Origin: Pradoshia eiseniae
Lineage (GTDB): Bacteria > Bacillota > Bacilli > Bacillales > Pradoshiaceae
Direction: 5' to 3'
DNA: 64,000 nt
Assembly: GCF_002946355.1 (NCBI RefSeq)
Contig: NZ_PKOZ01000001.1
Span: forward strand, 605,931 to 669,930
Below the pieces are notes generated by a model. It was not told the DNA's origin. It ran no database searches and saw nothing but the letters and a program-made list of their open reading frames with translations. Each line of letters starts with the position of its first letter. Position 1 is the first letter of the stretch. The position numbers were made by a program, and so were the translations under genes. This document shows, piece after piece, positions 35,500 through 45,519 of the stretch.

Positions 35500-36639
35500 A
35501 TGACAGAGGATATGAATAATGTAGAAGTAGCAGAATTCAGTGTTGGTCAACACGTTACTGGTACTGTTACAAAAGTGGAAGAGAAACAGGTAGTTGTCGA
35601 AGTTGAGAACAGCAAGCATGACGGAATTGTTCCAATCAGTGAGCTATCCAGTCTGCATGTAGAAAAAGCATCAGATGTCGTTTCCGAAGGCGACAAGCTT
35701 GAGTTTGAAATTATAAAAATCGAGGATGAAGCATTAATCCTATCTAAGCGTAAAGTAGATGCAGAAAATGCATGGGAAGAGCTGGCGCGCGATTTCGAAG
35801 ACGGCAAGATCATCGAAACAGAGGTGAAGGATGTCGTTAAAGGTGGCCTTGTGGTTGACTTAGGTGTTCGCGGATTCGTTCCTGCATCCCTAGTTGAAGA
35901 CTACTTCGTAGAGGACTTCTCTGACTACAAAGGGAAGACGCTATCCTTCAAAATCGTGGAATTGGATAAAGAAAAAAACAGATTGATCCTTTCTCACCGT
36001 GATGTAGTACGTGATGAGAAAGAAAAGAAAAAGATGGATATCCTTGAAACTCTTCAAGCTGGAGAAGTTCTAGAAGGCAAGGTGCAACGTATTACTGATT
36101 TCGGCGCTTTTGTTGATATCGGCGGAATTGACGGGCTTGTACACGTGTCCCAGCTATCGCATGAACATGTTGACAAACCTTCAGATGTCGTTTCAGAGGG
36201 CGATACCGTGAAAGTGAAGATTCTTTCCATCGACCGTGACAGTGAGCGTGTTTCCTTATCCATTAAGGAAACATTGCCTGGACCGTGGTCTGATATTACA
36301 TCTAAAGCGCATAAAGGCAGTGTGCTGGATGGAACGGTTAAACGCTTAGTGTCTTATGGAGCATTTGTAGAGGTATTCCCAGGTGTTGAAGGACTTGTCC
36401 ACATCTCTCAAATCTCTCACAAGCATATAGGCACTCCGCATGAAGTGCTTGCTGAGGGAGACATCATCAAAGTGAAGGTGCTGGATGTGAATGAAGATGA
36501 ACATCGTTTATCCTTAAGTATCAAAGAGCTTGAGGAAGAAGCACCTGCAGAAGATGATAGCTATGAAATGCCGGAGGAAACAAAAGGCTTCCAATTAGGC
36601 GAAATGATTGGAGAACAATTAAAAAACCTTAAGAAATAA
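35500..36639 (+). CDS. ypfD: Ribosomal S1-like RNA-binding protein YpfD
   Basis: A 379-residue protein with four S1 (OB-fold) RNA-binding repeats, the later two ending in the signatures [20 protein letters not shown] and [21 protein letters not shown]. It is shorter than the six-repeat enterobacterial S1 and, in B. subtilis, dispensable and not a firm ribosomal protein. It may help translation or RNA binding generally. ATG 35500 follows TAGGAGGAG; codon use is strongly biased, suggesting high expression. A terminator follows. Confidence 0.93.
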   Translation: MTEDMNNVEVAEFSVGQHVTGTVTKVEEKQVVVEVENSKHDGIVPISELSSLHVEKASDVVSEGDKLEFEIIKIEDEALILSKRKVDAENAWEELARDFEDGKIIETEVKDVVKGGLVVDLGVRGFVPASLVEDYFVEDFSDYKGKTLSFKIVELDKEKNRLILSHRDVVRDEKEKKKMDILETLQAGEVLEGKVQRITDFGAFVDIGGIDGLVHVSQLSHEHVDKPSDVVSEGDTVKVKILSIDRDSERVSLSIKETLPGPWSDITSKAHKGSVLDGTVKRLVSYGAFVEVFPGVEGLVHISQISHKHIGTPHEVLAEGDIIKVKVLDVNEDEHRLSLSIKELEEEAPAEDDSYEMPEETKGFQLGEMIGEQLKNLKK

Positions 36640-36653
36640 CATCGATATTAGCA

Positions 36654-36688
36654 GGCGGTCCTTTTCCATAAAGGGCTGCCTTATTTTA
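36654..36688 (+). terminator. Terminator after ypfD
   Basis: An 11-bp stem (GGCGGTCCTTT with AAAGGGCTGCC, two G-T pairs) is followed by TTATTTTATG. Confidence 0.8.
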
Positions 36689-36786
36689 TGGCCCTCCATC
36701 CAGGAAAAACACGTCTTTATGTGTAAATTATGTCAATTCTTGATTAAAACAGCAAAGAGGTTGGCATAATGCTAATGGAGGTAATT

Positions 36787-37407
36787 ATGCAAGAAGGTAC
36801 TATATTTTTTCTAATAAGCTGGTTGACCGTTTGGTACATCGTATTTATGGATAACAAGTCTCCCCGACAGCGGAGAGTGCATTTAACTATCATACTCGCT
36901 CTTCTTGTTTGTGCGGGTGTTTATATGAATATCGGCAATATACAAGTAAGTTTAATATGGGTGCCGGTTTTATTTTGGTCATTTTTCCAGTGGAGGATCA
37001 TTCGAAACAGGGATTTATTCCGGGTGTCAGTATCGGTATTTGGAGTTATGCTCGCATTTGCCTGCTTTAGAATTCTGACGATGCTTTATCCTGTGTGGCT
37101 TTTCATTGATTGGAAAATACTATGCTCGCTCCTCGTTATTGCCGTGTCTGCCTTGTTTCTAAAGGGGCCGAATATGAGACTGAGCACGTTAATTATCGGC
37201 TCTTTATTTGGGCAAATGATATTTGCTGTATTATTGAATATTAATGGTATGCCAATCAATTACCTCTTTTCGCTTGAGTCGATGGATTTATTGAGTCTGC
37301 TCGTGTTTATGAACGGGGTTTTGCATCTGGGAGAACGATGGCTGGCTAAGTGGTCCTTGCGTAAGTCATCCATGACAGTAGCGGCGAGGAATCGAGATAT
37401 TAGGTAG
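36787..37407 (+). CDS. yphA: YphA-family polytopic membrane protein
   Basis: A 206-residue membrane protein with about six to seven hydrophobic helices and a basic C-terminal tail (WSLRKSSM and onwards). Size, topology and position before der match B. subtilis YphA. No motif suggests an activity. ATG 36787 follows GGAGGTAATT; an ATG at 36769 lies upstream of this site and is rejected. B. subtilis seaA (yphB), a sporulation gene, normally sits between yphA and der and is absent here. Confidence 0.75.
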   Translation: MQEGTIFFLISWLTVWYIVFMDNKSPRQRRVHLTIILALLVCAGVYMNIGNIQVSLIWVPVLFWSFFQWRIIRNRDLFRVSVSVFGVMLAFACFRILTMLYPVWLFIDWKILCSLLVIAVSALFLKGPNMRLSTLIIGSLFGQMIFAVLLNINGMPINYLFSLESMDLLSLLVFMNGVLHLGERWLAKWSLRKSSMTVAARNRDIR

Positions 37408-37508
37408 GATGATTGGTGAATGAAGAATCTAAATTTGCAGAAATATACCGATTGTCATATGACAGGAGTTGTGCCTTTTTGAAACGTTTGCTATCATATT
37501 ATAGTTAG

Positions 37509-37542
37509 ACCCTTCTTTAATGGTTAAGAAGGGTTCTTTTTT
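37509..37542 (+). terminator. Terminator between yphA and der
   Basis: A 9-bp stem (ACCCTTCTT with AAGAAGGGT) is followed by TCTTTTTT. It lies 100 bp past the yphA stop codon. The remaining 157 bp up to der hold the der promoter region, in which I see nothing distinctive. Confidence 0.88.
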
Positions 37543-37699
37543 CATAAAACAAGATACTCGCTAATATTGCTTTATTTATTGGCTCTCTTATAACCGTTAG
37601 AATGCAAGAAGAGCGTAAGACTCTCCTCTTGGATTAAGATGAGATGCAGCTTATGAAATAAATAGAAGTGTAGCTAGATAGTCGAAAGGATGAACGACC

Positions 37700-39010
37700 A
37701 TGCCAAAACCAACAGTAGCCATAGTCGGCAGGCCGAACGTAGGGAAATCAACGATCTTCAACCGAATCGTCGGTGAGCGGATTTCCATCGTGGAAGATAT
37801 AGCCGGAGTAACAAGGGACCGTATTTATAGTTCCGGTGAATGGCTGAATCATGATTTCAATATTATTGATACAGGCGGAATTGATATCGGTGATGAACCG
37901 TTTTTAGAGCAGATTCGCCAGCAAGCGGAAATTGCGATTGACGAAGCCGACGTAATTATTTTAATGACGAGCGGCAGAGAAGGCCTGACATCTGCGGATG
38001 AAGAGGTGGCAAAGATTCTCTATCGTTCCAAAAAACCAGTTGTTGTAGCCGTGAATAAGGTTGACAACTTTGAGATGCGCGACCAGATTTATGATTTCTA
38101 TGCGCTTGGGTTTGGAGAGCCAATTCCAATCTCAGGCTCCCATGGGATAGGGATTGGGGACTTGCTCGATGAAGTTGCCAAAAAATTCCCGACCCGCGAG
38201 GAATCAGATTATGATGAGGATGTCATCAAATTCAGTTTGATTGGGCGCCCTAATGTAGGGAAATCCTCATTAGTTAATGCCATTCTTGGTGAAGAAAGGG
38301 TCATTGTGAGTAATATCGCGGGTACAACGCGAGATGCAGTTGACTCTCCATACAAGTATAATGGAGATGATTATGTCATCATCGATACAGCAGGTATGAG
38401 GAAAAAAGGAAAGGTGTATGAGAGCACGGAAAAATACAGTGTGCTTCGTGCATTGAGAGCGATTGAACGTTCCGATGTTGTTCTTGTTGTCCTTGACGGT
38501 GAAGAGGGCATTATCGAACAAGATAAGAAAATTGCGGGCTATGCCCATCAGGCGGGACGAGCAGTTGTCATCGTCGTCAATAAATGGGATGCGGTTGAGA
38601 AAGATGATAAAACGATGAAGCGTTTTGAAGAGAAAATCAGGGCTGAATTCCAATTCCTTGATTATGCTCCAATCGTCTTCTTGTCAGCAAAAACGAAACG
38701 CCGGATTCATACGCTCTTACCGATGATTAATATGGCGAGTGAAAACCATGCTAGACGTGTGCCGACAAATGTATTGAATGATGTGATTATGGATGCCGTA
38801 GCGATGAACCCGACACCGACCCATAATGGCAAAAGGCTGAAGATTTTCTATGTGACTCAGGCTGCGGTCAAACCGCCAACCTTCATTGTATTCGTGAATG
38901 ATCCTGAATTGATGCACTTCTCCTATGAGCGATTCTTGGAGAATAAAATCAGAGAAGCATTTGGATTTGAAGGTACACCTATAAAGATATTCTCTCGTTT
39001 GAGAAAATAA
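37700..39010 (+). CDS. der: Ribosome biogenesis GTPase Der (EngA)
   Basis: A 436-residue essential GTPase with two tandem G domains and a C-terminal KH-like domain. First P-loop GRPNVGKST (residues 9-17), switch II DTGG and NKVD; second P-loop GRPNVGKSS (about 182-190), DTAGMRKKG and NKWD. It acts in late 50S subunit assembly. GAAAGGATGAACGACC precedes the ATG. It is followed 13 bp later by gpsA, as in B. subtilis. Confidence 0.98.
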   Translation: MPKPTVAIVGRPNVGKSTIFNRIVGERISIVEDIAGVTRDRIYSSGEWLNHDFNIIDTGGIDIGDEPFLEQIRQQAEIAIDEADVIILMTSGREGLTSADEEVAKILYRSKKPVVVAVNKVDNFEMRDQIYDFYALGFGEPIPISGSHGIGIGDLLDEVAKKFPTREESDYDEDVIKFSLIGRPNVGKSSLVNAILGEERVIVSNIAGTTRDAVDSPYKYNGDDYVIIDTAGMRKKGKVYESTEKYSVLRALRAIERSDVVLVVLDGEEGIIEQDKKIAGYAHQAGRAVVIVVNKWDAVEKDDKTMKRFEEKIRAEFQFLDYAPIVFLSAKTKRRIHTLLPMINMASENHARRVPTNVLNDVIMDAVAMNPTPTHNGKRLKIFYVTQAAVKPPTFIVFVNDPELMHFSYERFLENKIREAFGFEGTPIKIFSRLRK

Positions 39011-39032
39011 TTGTTTTTGAGGAGTGGAGTAT

Positions 39033-40067
39033 ATGAGCGAAACAATTACAATTCTAGGGGCAGGTTCTTGGGGAACAGCTCTCGCAATGGTACTAGCAGA
39101 CAATGGGCACACGGTACGTCTTTGGGGAAATGAAGAGAACCATGTAAAAGAAATCAATCAAGACCAAGCAAATAACCGCTATTTGCCGGGAGTGGAGCTG
39201 CCGGAGGGGATTACGGCTTATTATGACCTTGAGGAAGCGTTGGAGGATGTGGAAACCGTCGTCTTCGCCGTACCGACAAAAGCATTCCGGGAGGTTGCCC
39301 GCCGGGTTAAGTCCATCGTAAAGAATAAAATTACGATTGTGCATGTCAGCAAGGGGATCGAGCCTGACAGCTTGTTGAGAATATCTGAAATGCTTGAAGA
39401 GGAAATTGCTGATATTACGAAGGATATTATTGTTCTTTCCGGTCCAAGCCATGCAGAAGAAGTGAGCAGAAGAATTCCAACGACTGTAACGGTTGCATCC
39501 AAGAATATGGAAGCGGCCCAAGGAATTCAAGATTTATTCATGAACCAGAATTTCCGTGTTTATACGAATCAGGACCTTGTCGGCGTTGAAATTGGCGGTG
39601 CCCTAAAGAATATCATCGCGCTCGCTGCAGGTATCACCGATGGTCTTGGTTATGGCGATAACGCAAAAGCGGCCCTTATGACGAGGGGGTTAGCAGAAAT
39701 CACACGCCTTGGAGTTAAAATGGGCGCAGACCCGCTGACCTTCCTGGGATTAACGGGTATTGGCGATTTGATTGTGACATGTACAAGCGTTCACTCACGC
39801 AACTGGCGTGCTGGAAACCTTCTAGGTAAGGGCAAGAGCCTGGATGAGGTGTTAGATAGCATGGGGATGGTCGTTGAGGGAGTTCGAACAACCAAAGCGG
39901 CCCATCAATTATCTGAAAAGTATCAGGTGAAGATGCCAATTACAAACGCTCTTTATGATGTCTTGTTTAATGGCAAGGATATTAAACAGGAAGTAGAAGA
40001 TTTGATGGGACGAAGCAAAAAGCATGAAATGGAAGAATTGATTGACCTCGTGAACGAGGAAAGATAA
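39033..40067 (+). CDS. gpsA: NAD(P)-dependent glycerol-3-phosphate dehydrogenase
   Basis: A 344-residue enzyme reducing dihydroxyacetone phosphate to sn-glycerol 3-phosphate for phospholipid synthesis. The dinucleotide motif [10 protein letters not shown] is at residues 8-17; the catalytic Lys is in [17 protein letters not shown] and the substrate site in [17 protein letters not shown] 39033 follows GAGGAGTGGAG; the GTG at 39024 overlaps that site and is rejected. Length is that of B. subtilis GpsA (345). Confidence 0.97.
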   Translation: MSETITILGAGSWGTALAMVLADNGHTVRLWGNEENHVKEINQDQANNRYLPGVELPEGITAYYDLEEALEDVETVVFAVPTKAFREVARRVKSIVKNKITIVHVSKGIEPDSLLRISEMLEEEIADITKDIIVLSGPSHAEEVSRRIPTTVTVASKNMEAAQGIQDLFMNQNFRVYTNQDLVGVEIGGALKNIIALAAGITDGLGYGDNAKAALMTRGLAEITRLGVKMGADPLTFLGLTGIGDLIVTCTSVHSRNWRAGNLLGKGKSLDEVLDSMGMVVEGVRTTKAAHQLSEKYQVKMPITNALYDVLFNGKDIKQEVEDLMGRSKKHEMEELIDLVNEER

Positions 40068-40188
40068 TCAAATTTTTTCATGCAGTATGGGCATTTGCTT
40101 GATACTTGAAGCAGCTAGATGTCATATTATGGTACGAAAGACTAACCAAGGCACATAGCCGATTGAAGTCTATATATTTAGTCCGAAG

Positions 40189-40233
40189 CGGAAGAGAGAT
40201 GGCGACCCATTTCCCTTCCGTTTTTGTTTTTTT
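40189..40233 (+). terminator. Terminator after gpsA
   Basis: The hairpin CGGAAG...CTTCCG with an inner ATGG/CCAT pairing is followed by TTTTTGTTTTTTTT. Confidence 0.8.
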
Positions 40234-40331
40234 TATTTAATGGATAACAAGATTTTTGTGGAAAAATAGTAAATAATATTTGTGTTTGAAAAATTATGGT
40301 ATAATACTCTCGGAAAAGGGGGTATGAAATC

Positions 40332-40532
40332 TTGAGTGTATCGATGCAAATGATGTGGTTTTCCATTTCGGGAATGGTCTTAATGGCGATTGCTGCCTTA
40401 GCCATATATGTTAGTCGGTATAAACTAAAAGGATTTTTCAAGTACTTGGTCGGGACCATTGCCTATTTCTGCTTATTTCTTGCGGGTATTATTATGTTCA
40501 TCACTATCATAAGCGGGCCGACTGGCGGATGA
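40332..40532 (+). CDS. yphE: DUF2768 small membrane protein YphE
   Basis: A 66-residue protein with two membrane helices (about 8-26 and 38-60), matching YphE in size and position between gpsA and yphF. Function unknown; linked to sporulation in B. subtilis by expression. The start is a TTG at 40332 after GGGGGT; a TATAAT at about 40298 may be its -10. Its stop codon overlaps the yphF start (ATGATGA). Confidence 0.8.
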   Translation: MSVSMQMMWFSISGMVLMAIAALAIYVSRYKLKGFFKYLVGTIAYFCLFLAGIIMFITIISGPTGG

Positions 40533-41260
40533 TGAAGGGCAAAATCAGAAAGCGTATAAGTGTCCTCTTGACCGGCTGTATCGCCTTGCTTTTAAGCGGG
40601 TGCCTGTATCCGGGAAATCAATTGCAGCAGAACCAGATACCTTATGAGGAGAGCGTCAAGGCTGTACAAGGGGCTGTAGATTCATTCAGGAAAGATAATG
40701 GAAGCCTGCTGCCGATTGTAACGAAAGAAGAGGGTACGGATTATTACATAAAATATATAATTGATTTCAAAAAAATCGTCCCAAGATACTTAGCGGAAAT
40801 ACCCGGTAATGCCTTTGAAGAGGGCGGGGTCTATCAATATACAATCATTAATGAGGAAGATGATCCGACCGTCAAACTCATTGATTTGCGATTGGCTGAA
40901 GTGATACGGTCTGTCCGGCTGCAAATTGATGCACAAGGATATCCCGCGCTTGCCGAGGAAATAGGTCCAGATGTCTATAAGCTAGATTATGAGAAGATGG
41001 GCTTTAAAGAGGAACCAACAGTCAGAAGCCCTTACTCAGGCAAGAGCCTTCATCTGGTCATGAGCGGTAAAGGAGAAATTTACATAGATTACACTCCAGA
41101 CCTGTATGATTTGTTGGCGGAAAGAGAACAAGCACCATCAGAAGATATGGATATCAGGCCTTTTCTAATGGAGAATTCGATGTTCGTGCCTGCTTATTCC
41201 CTGCCTTATGCATGGGATGAAAAGGAGAATAGACCTGTCTTTCTGTCAAATCAGGAATAA
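40529..41260 (+). CDS. yphF: Lipoprotein YphF
   Basis: A 243-residue putative lipoprotein. After a basic start and hydrophobic stretch comes the lipobox LLSGC, with the lipid-modified Cys at about residue 25. The rest is a soluble acidic domain with no motif I recognise. It overlaps yphE by 4 nt and precedes spoIVA, the same order as in B. subtilis. Function unknown. Its stop codon lies inside the 5' arm of the terminator stem. Confidence 0.83.
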   Translation: MMKGKIRKRISVLLTGCIALLLSGCLYPGNQLQQNQIPYEESVKAVQGAVDSFRKDNGSLLPIVTKEEGTDYYIKYIIDFKKIVPRYLAEIPGNAFEEGGVYQYTIINEEDDPTVKLIDLRLAEVIRSVRLQIDAQGYPALAEEIGPDVYKLDYEKMGFKEEPTVRSPYSGKSLHLVMSGKGEIYIDYTPDLYDLLAEREQAPSEDMDIRPFLMENSMFVPAYSLPYAWDEKENRPVFLSNQE

Positions 41261-41302
41261 CCTTTCTTTTACGAAATATATTGTAAAAGAAAGGTTTTTT
41301 TA
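41258..41302 (+). terminator. Terminator after yphF
   Basis: A perfect 14-bp stem (AACCTTTCTTTTAC with GTAAAAGAAAGGTT) ends in a run of seven T. Confidence 0.93.
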
Positions 41303-41401
41303 TTCGTTATATAAGGCCTGCGATTAATAATGAGATAGGCAACTTACTGGCTGAAAGTCAGTTTACATAAATGGAGAGGAGAGAAAAAACTTGTCATAAC
41401 A

Positions 41402-41429
41402 ACATCTAGAAGAGTCATAAACATATAAT
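41402..41429 (+). promoter_or_regulatory. Candidate sigma-E promoter of spoIVA
   Basis: CATATAAT (41422-41429) matches six of eight positions of the sigma-E -10 consensus CATACAAT, with a weak -35 (ACATCT) 14 bp upstream. spoIVA is sigma-E controlled in B. subtilis. The leader to the TTG start would be about 65 nt. Confidence 0.35.
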
Positions 41430-41499
41430 GTCCAAGTTTACCAGTTATGAAAAAGCATCGATAGGTGGGTTCATATATTTTGGATCGGGAGGGGATCTC

Positions 41500-42978
41500 T
41501 TGGAAAAGATCGATATATTCAAGGATATAGCCGAGAGAACCGGCGGCGATATTTATCTAGGGGTTGTAGGAGCCGTCCGGACAGGTAAATCAACATTTAT
41601 TAAGAAGTTCATGGAACTTGTCGTCTTGCCGGGCATTCATAGTGAAGCAGAAAAATCAAGAGCCATTGATGAACTGCCTCAAAGTGCCGCTGGGCGAACC
41701 ATTATGACAACTGAGCCAAAATTCGTTCCAAACCAGGCAGCGCAAATCCAGGTGGGAGAAGGTCTTGACGTCAATATTCGCATGGTGGATTGCGTTGGGT
41801 ACACTGTTCCGGGCGCAAAAGGATATGAGGATGAAAATGGGCCAAGAATGATCCATACGCCATGGTATGACGAACCGATTCCATTCCATGAAGCGGCGGA
41901 AATAGGGACGAGAAAAGTCATTCAAGATCATTCAACATTAGGAGTAGTCGTAACGACAGACGGAACGATTGGAGAGATTCCTCGCGCTGACTATATTGAA
42001 GCTGAAGAGAGGGTCGTCGAGGAATTAAAGGAAGTCGGCAAGCCGTTCATCATGATTGTTAATACGGTAAGCCCTTATCATCCTGATACTGAGGTTCTGC
42101 GCTCTAAGCTTCAAGAAAAATATGATATCCCTGTGCTTGCAATGAGCATTGAAAGCATGAGAGAGGGGGATGTGCTTAATGTCTTGAGGGAGGCGTTGTT
42201 TGAATTCCCAGTTCTTGAAGTGAATGTGAACCTCCCGCGTTGGGTTATGGTCTTAAATGAGGATCATTGGCTGCGCGGAAGCTATCAGGATGCCATACGG
42301 GAGACTGTCCAGGATATTAAACGACTCAGGGATGTAGACAGATTAGTCGGGCTGTTTGAGGAATATGATTTTGTCGGGCATGCAAGTCTTGCCGGCATTG
42401 AAATGGGCCAGGGAGTAGCCGAGCTTGACTTGAGTGCGCCAGATGAGCTCTATGATCAGGTGCTGAAGGAAATTGTTGGAGTTGAGATACGCGGTAAGGA
42501 TCATCTCCTTGAATTAATGCAGGATTTTGCCTATGCGAAGGCGGAATATGACCAGGTGGCTGATGCACTTAAGATGGTGAAGCAGACAGGGTATGGCGTG
42601 GCAGCACCATCGCTTGCGGATATGAGTCTAGATGAGCCGGAAATCATTCGTCAAGGTTCAAGGTTTGGAGTCAGGCTGAAGGCCGTCGCACCTTCCATCC
42701 ATATGATTAAGGTGGATGTAGAGTCTGAATTTGCCCCAATTATTGGCACGGAGAAGCAAAGTGAGGAATTGGTCCGTTACTTAATGCAAGATTTTGAGGA
42801 CAATCCGCTCAGCATATGGAATTCGGATATCTTTGGAAGGAATTTATCCTCAATAGTGAGGGAGGGCATTCAGGCAAAGCTGAGCCTCATGCCGGAAAAT
42901 GCACGCTATAAATTAAAGGAAACACTGGAAAGAATTATAAATGAAGGATCCGGTGGTTTGATTGCGATTATTCTTTAA
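41500..42978 (+). CDS. spoIVA: Spore coat morphogenetic ATPase SpoIVA
   Basis: A 492-residue ATPase that polymerises on the forespore surface to form the basement layer of the spore coat. The Walker A motif GAVRTGKSTF lies near residues 20-29, and the GTPase-like core has VDCVGYTVPGAKG. The C terminus ending GLIAIIL is the region that binds SpoVM and the membrane. I chose the TTG at 41500 (reading EKIDIFKDIAERTGG), preceded by GGGAGGGG and giving exactly the B. subtilis length. The ATG at 41428 overlaps the predicted promoter and is rejected. Confidence 0.97.
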   Translation: MEKIDIFKDIAERTGGDIYLGVVGAVRTGKSTFIKKFMELVVLPGIHSEAEKSRAIDELPQSAAGRTIMTTEPKFVPNQAAQIQVGEGLDVNIRMVDCVGYTVPGAKGYEDENGPRMIHTPWYDEPIPFHEAAEIGTRKVIQDHSTLGVVVTTDGTIGEIPRADYIEAEERVVEELKEVGKPFIMIVNTVSPYHPDTEVLRSKLQEKYDIPVLAMSIESMREGDVLNVLREALFEFPVLEVNVNLPRWVMVLNEDHWLRGSYQDAIRETVQDIKRLRDVDRLVGLFEEYDFVGHASLAGIEMGQGVAELDLSAPDELYDQVLKEIVGVEIRGKDHLLELMQDFAYAKAEYDQVADALKMVKQTGYGVAAPSLADMSLDEPEIIRQGSRFGVRLKAVAPSIHMIKVDVESEFAPIIGTEKQSEELVRYLMQDFEDNPLSIWNSDIFGRNLSSIVREGIQAKLSLMPENARYKLKETLERIINEGSGGLIAIIL

Positions 42979-42983
42979 AAACA

Positions 42984-43025
42984 GGGATTAAATGGTGATT
43001 TAGCGCCATTTAATCCCATTTTTCT
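42984..43025 (+). terminator. Terminator after spoIVA
   Basis: A perfect 12-bp stem (GGGATTAAATGG with CCATTTAATCCC) is followed by ATTTTTC. Confidence 0.9.
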
Positions 43026-43344
43026 GTTATAGGAATAAAGTCCAATATTTCAAAATAACTCAAATGGAGTCAAAACGCAATAAAATGAGAAAAATAAACT
43101 ACAATATTCGAATAAATGCCCGTAATTTCGCTAATTTACTTGATATGGGGGCAGGGTTTGTGATAATCTTTTATCAGAAATCAACTTCTAAGCGAAAAGC
43201 CTTACATATCAATGTTTACAAAGCCTTTTTATGGTCAAAAATAATAAAAGTTGAAAAACAAGTTGATGAATTGATGATATTTCATTACAATTACAAAAAG
43301 TAATTGAAATAGTATAGATACCCCTTTGGGAGGAGGTGAATGGC
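43026..43344 (+). other. AT-rich leader and promoter region of hbs
   Basis: About 320 bp of AT-rich sequence before hbs. It holds a 79-codon open frame (43064-43303) with no ribosome binding site, which I do not call a gene, and a small hairpin CAATTAC/GTAATTG near 43287-43305. The strong site AGGAGGTGA lies at its end. B. subtilis hbs is likewise expressed from a long leader with several promoters, but I cannot fix the promoters here. Confidence 0.5.
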
Positions 43345-43617
43345 ATGAACAAGACAGAATTGATCAATGCAGTTGCAGAAGCTAGCGAACTTTCCAAAAA
43401 AGACGCTACAAAAGCTGTTGATGCAGTTTTCGAATCCATTTTAGAAGCGCTTAAAAATGGTGATAAAGTACAATTGATCGGTTTCGGTAACTTCGAAGTT
43501 CGTGAGCGTGCAGCCCGTAAAGGACGCAACCCACAAACTGGTGAGGAAATTGAAATCAGTGCAAGCAAAGTACCTGCATTCAAACCAGGTAAAGCGCTAA
43601 AAGACGCTGTTAAGTAA
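43345..43617 (+). CDS. hbs: DNA-binding protein HU
   Basis: A 90-residue HU subunit, the essential abundant nucleoid protein that binds and bends DNA as a dimer. It begins [20 protein letters not shown] and has the DNA-binding arm [14 protein letters not shown] near residues 55-68. Codon use is highly biased, as for an abundant protein. AGGAGGTGAATGGC precedes ATG 43345; the ATG three codons upstream is too close to that site. A strong terminator follows. Confidence 0.98.
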   Translation: MNKTELINAVAEASELSKKDATKAVDAVFESILEALKNGDKVQLIGFGNFEVRERAARKGRNPQTGEEIEISASKVPAFKPGKALKDAVK

Positions 43618-43659
43618 TCCATACATAATCTGTGTTACTTGAATAAGCGCTATTCGCTT

Positions 43660-43695
43660 AAGAGCTGTTGCCGCTATGGCAACGGCTCTTTTTTA
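43660..43695 (+). terminator. Terminator after hbs
   Basis: Stem AAGAGCTGTTGCC/GGCAACGGCTCTT with a 5-nt loop is followed by TTTTTATG. Confidence 0.92.
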
Positions 43696-43784
43696 TGCGC
43701 AGAATATATTAATTTGGCTAGAACTTAAAATGTGCTACTATGGTTATAGTTGAATTTTAGGTATGTTTTAGGAGGAAGACATTC

Positions 43785-44351
43785 ATGCATGAAGTTAATA
43801 AAGGGAAAATAGAGGAAGCCGTAACAATGATTCTGGAAGCATTAGGAGAAGATCCTGCACGCGAGGGGATAGCAGACACGCCAAAACGTGTAGCTAGAAT
43901 GTATGAAGAGGTATTTGCAGGTCTTGGTCAAGATCCGGAAGAATATTTTGAAACGGTATTTGGGGAAGATCATGAAGAATTAGTGCTTGTGAAGGATATT
44001 CCGTTTTATTCTATGTGTGAGCATCATCTTGTACCGTTCTTTGGTGTTGCTCATGTTGCCTACATACCAAAAGGCGGTCGTGTAACCGGCTTAAGTAAAC
44101 TAGCCAGAGCGGTAGAAGCCGTTTCAAGACGTCCGCAATTGCAGGAAAGAATTACATCCACGGTCGCTGATGCCATCATGAATAAGCTTGAGCCGCATGG
44201 TGTTATGGTTGTCGTCGAGGCTGAGCATATGTGCATGACTATGAGAGGCGTGAAGAAGCCTGGCTCCAAAACCGTTACTTCTGCAGTACGAGGCACACTC
44301 GCTACAGATGCTCGCACGCGCCAGGAAGTATTAAGCTTTATCAACAAATGA
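43785..44351 (+). CDS. folE: GTP cyclohydrolase I (MtrA)
   Basis: A 188-residue FolE that converts GTP to dihydroneopterin triphosphate, the first step of folate synthesis. The zinc site is formed by Cys and His in [11 protein letters not shown] (about 74-84) and Cys in [10 protein letters not shown] (about 146-155). It is the first gene of the mtrA-mtrB pair, 31 bp before mtrB. AGGAGGAAG precedes the ATG. Confidence 0.97.
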   Translation: MHEVNKGKIEEAVTMILEALGEDPAREGIADTPKRVARMYEEVFAGLGQDPEEYFETVFGEDHEELVLVKDIPFYSMCEHHLVPFFGVAHVAYIPKGGRVTGLSKLARAVEAVSRRPQLQERITSTVADAIMNKLEPHGVMVVVEAEHMCMTMRGVKKPGSKTVTSAVRGTLATDARTRQEVLSFINK

Positions 44352-44382
44352 GCCGTTCCGCAAATGAAAAAGGAGTGATTCG

Positions 44383-44616
44383 GTGAAAGAGGGAAATATC
44401 ACACAGAATGATTTTGTTATCGTGAAGGCAAAGGAAGATGGCGTAAATGTCATTGGCCTTACGAGGGGAGAGGATACACGCTTCCATCATTCGGAGAAGC
44501 TGGATAAGGGAGAGGTTCTATTCGTCCAGTTTACAGAACATACCTCTGCGATCAAAATCAGGGGCAATGCTCTCATGTATACCCCTTATGGCCAGGTGGA
44601 GAGCGGGAAAGAATAA
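44383..44616 (+). CDS. mtrB: Tryptophan RNA-binding attenuation protein TRAP
   Basis: A 77-residue subunit of the 11-mer ring that, with tryptophan bound, wraps RNA at (G/U)AG repeats and terminates trp operon transcription. The conserved stretches [20 protein letters not shown] and [15 protein letters not shown] and HTSAIKIRG match B. subtilis TRAP, including Lys and Arg residues that contact RNA. The start is a GTG after AAAGGAG. No trp biosynthetic gene lies in this window, so its targets must be elsewhere. Confidence 0.97.
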   Translation: MKEGNITQNDFVIVKAKEDGVNVIGLTRGEDTRFHHSEKLDKGEVLFVQFTEHTSAIKIRGNALMYTPYGQVESGKE

Positions 44617-44631
44617 CGTCTCAGGTTACCG

Positions 44632-44676
44632 ACTATCCTTTTTCAACATAAATCGACAATGTTGAAAAAGGATAGT
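44632..44676 (+). repeat. Perfect 18-bp inverted repeat between mtrB and hepS
   Basis: Arms 44632-44649 and 44659-44676 (ACTATCCTTTTTCAACAT and its exact complement) enclose a 9-nt loop. The 3' side is AAAATAAAGG, with no T-run, so it is not an ordinary intrinsic terminator. It begins 16 bp after the mtrB stop codon. It may block 3' exonucleases, bind a protein, or weakly attenuate read-through into hepS. Confidence 0.9.
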
Positions 44677-44733
44677 AAAATAAAGGCTAGATAATGAATG
44701 ATATAAGTAGTGAAACGAATGGAAGTACAGGTG

Positions 44734-45519
44734 ATGAGGGTGGAATCAGCGGGGAAAAAGATTGTACAATATGAGCGTGAAATCAGGAGCCATATATATG
44801 ATTCGTTTGTTTGGAGGCATATAGAAGAGCCCGTCATAGATGAAGATAAGTTAGCAGTGTTTCTTGCCATCTTGTCTCATTCTGATGTAGAAGAGCAATC
44901 ATTAACTAATTACATACTATCTATCATGCTCATGCAAATTGCCCTCGATACGCATGAAAACGTGACCAATGATATGAATAAGGAAGATTCCCATGAGCTT
45001 AGAAAAAGGCAATTGACCATTTTGGCGGGCGATTATTACAGCGGGTTGTATTATCATATTTTGGCTCGTACAGAGGATGTTAGTTTTATCAAGGAATTTT
45101 CTCGAGGCATCCAAGTCATTAATGAGTCAAAGGTGGAGCTTTATAGAAGCAAGGAAGCATCAGCTGAATTCTTGTTTTCGCATATGGAATCCATTGAGAC
45201 AGTGCTGGCTGAAAAGACGGCTGCTTATTTTGACAGAGAATGCAATATGTCATTTTTTAAGGATTTCTTGCTGTTGAAACGGGTGAACCAGGAATTAGCG
45301 TTGCTTGAGTCACTGGAATACAGGAAGCAAGAAGTGCCTTCATATTATAGTGCTATGCTGTTGCCTCCTTTCTTGAATGGAGTAGAGGCTATTCAAAATC
45401 GCATGGAAAAGGGAATTCAGGCAGTTGAATGTGAAGATATGGCTAATAGGGCCAGAAAGGTCTTGGCGGAATCAAGGGGACATATCAACAACATGATGGA
45501 GAAAGGGTTATTTGGATGA
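44734..45519 (+). CDS. hepS: Heptaprenyl diphosphate synthase component I
   Basis: A protein of about 261 residues matching HepS (GerCA), the small non-catalytic subunit that with HepT makes heptaprenyl diphosphate, the side chain of menaquinone-7. The conserved segments [24 protein letters not shown] and [16 protein letters not shown] identify it. The start is uncertain: GTG 44710, ATG 44734 and GTG 44740 are possible; I chose ATG 44734 by length against B. subtilis. It overlaps menG by 4 nt. Confidence 0.9.
   Translation: MRVESAGKKIVQYEREIRSHIYDSFVWRHIEEPVIDEDKLAVFLAILSHSDVEEQSLTNYILSIMLMQIALDTHENVTNDMNKEDSHELRKRQLTILAGDYYSGLYYHILARTEDVSFIKEFSRGIQVINESKVELYRSKEASAEFLFSHMESIETVLAEKTAAYFDRECNMSFFKDFLLLKRVNQELALLESLEYRKQEVPSYYSAMLLPPFLNGVEAIQNRMEKGIQAVECEDMANRARKVLAESRGHINNMMEKGLFG

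Noticed and set aside
43064-43303. A 79-codon Lys/Asn-rich frame before hbs
   Set aside because: No ribosome binding site, composition typical of AT-rich leader DNA, and it lies where hbs promoters are expected.
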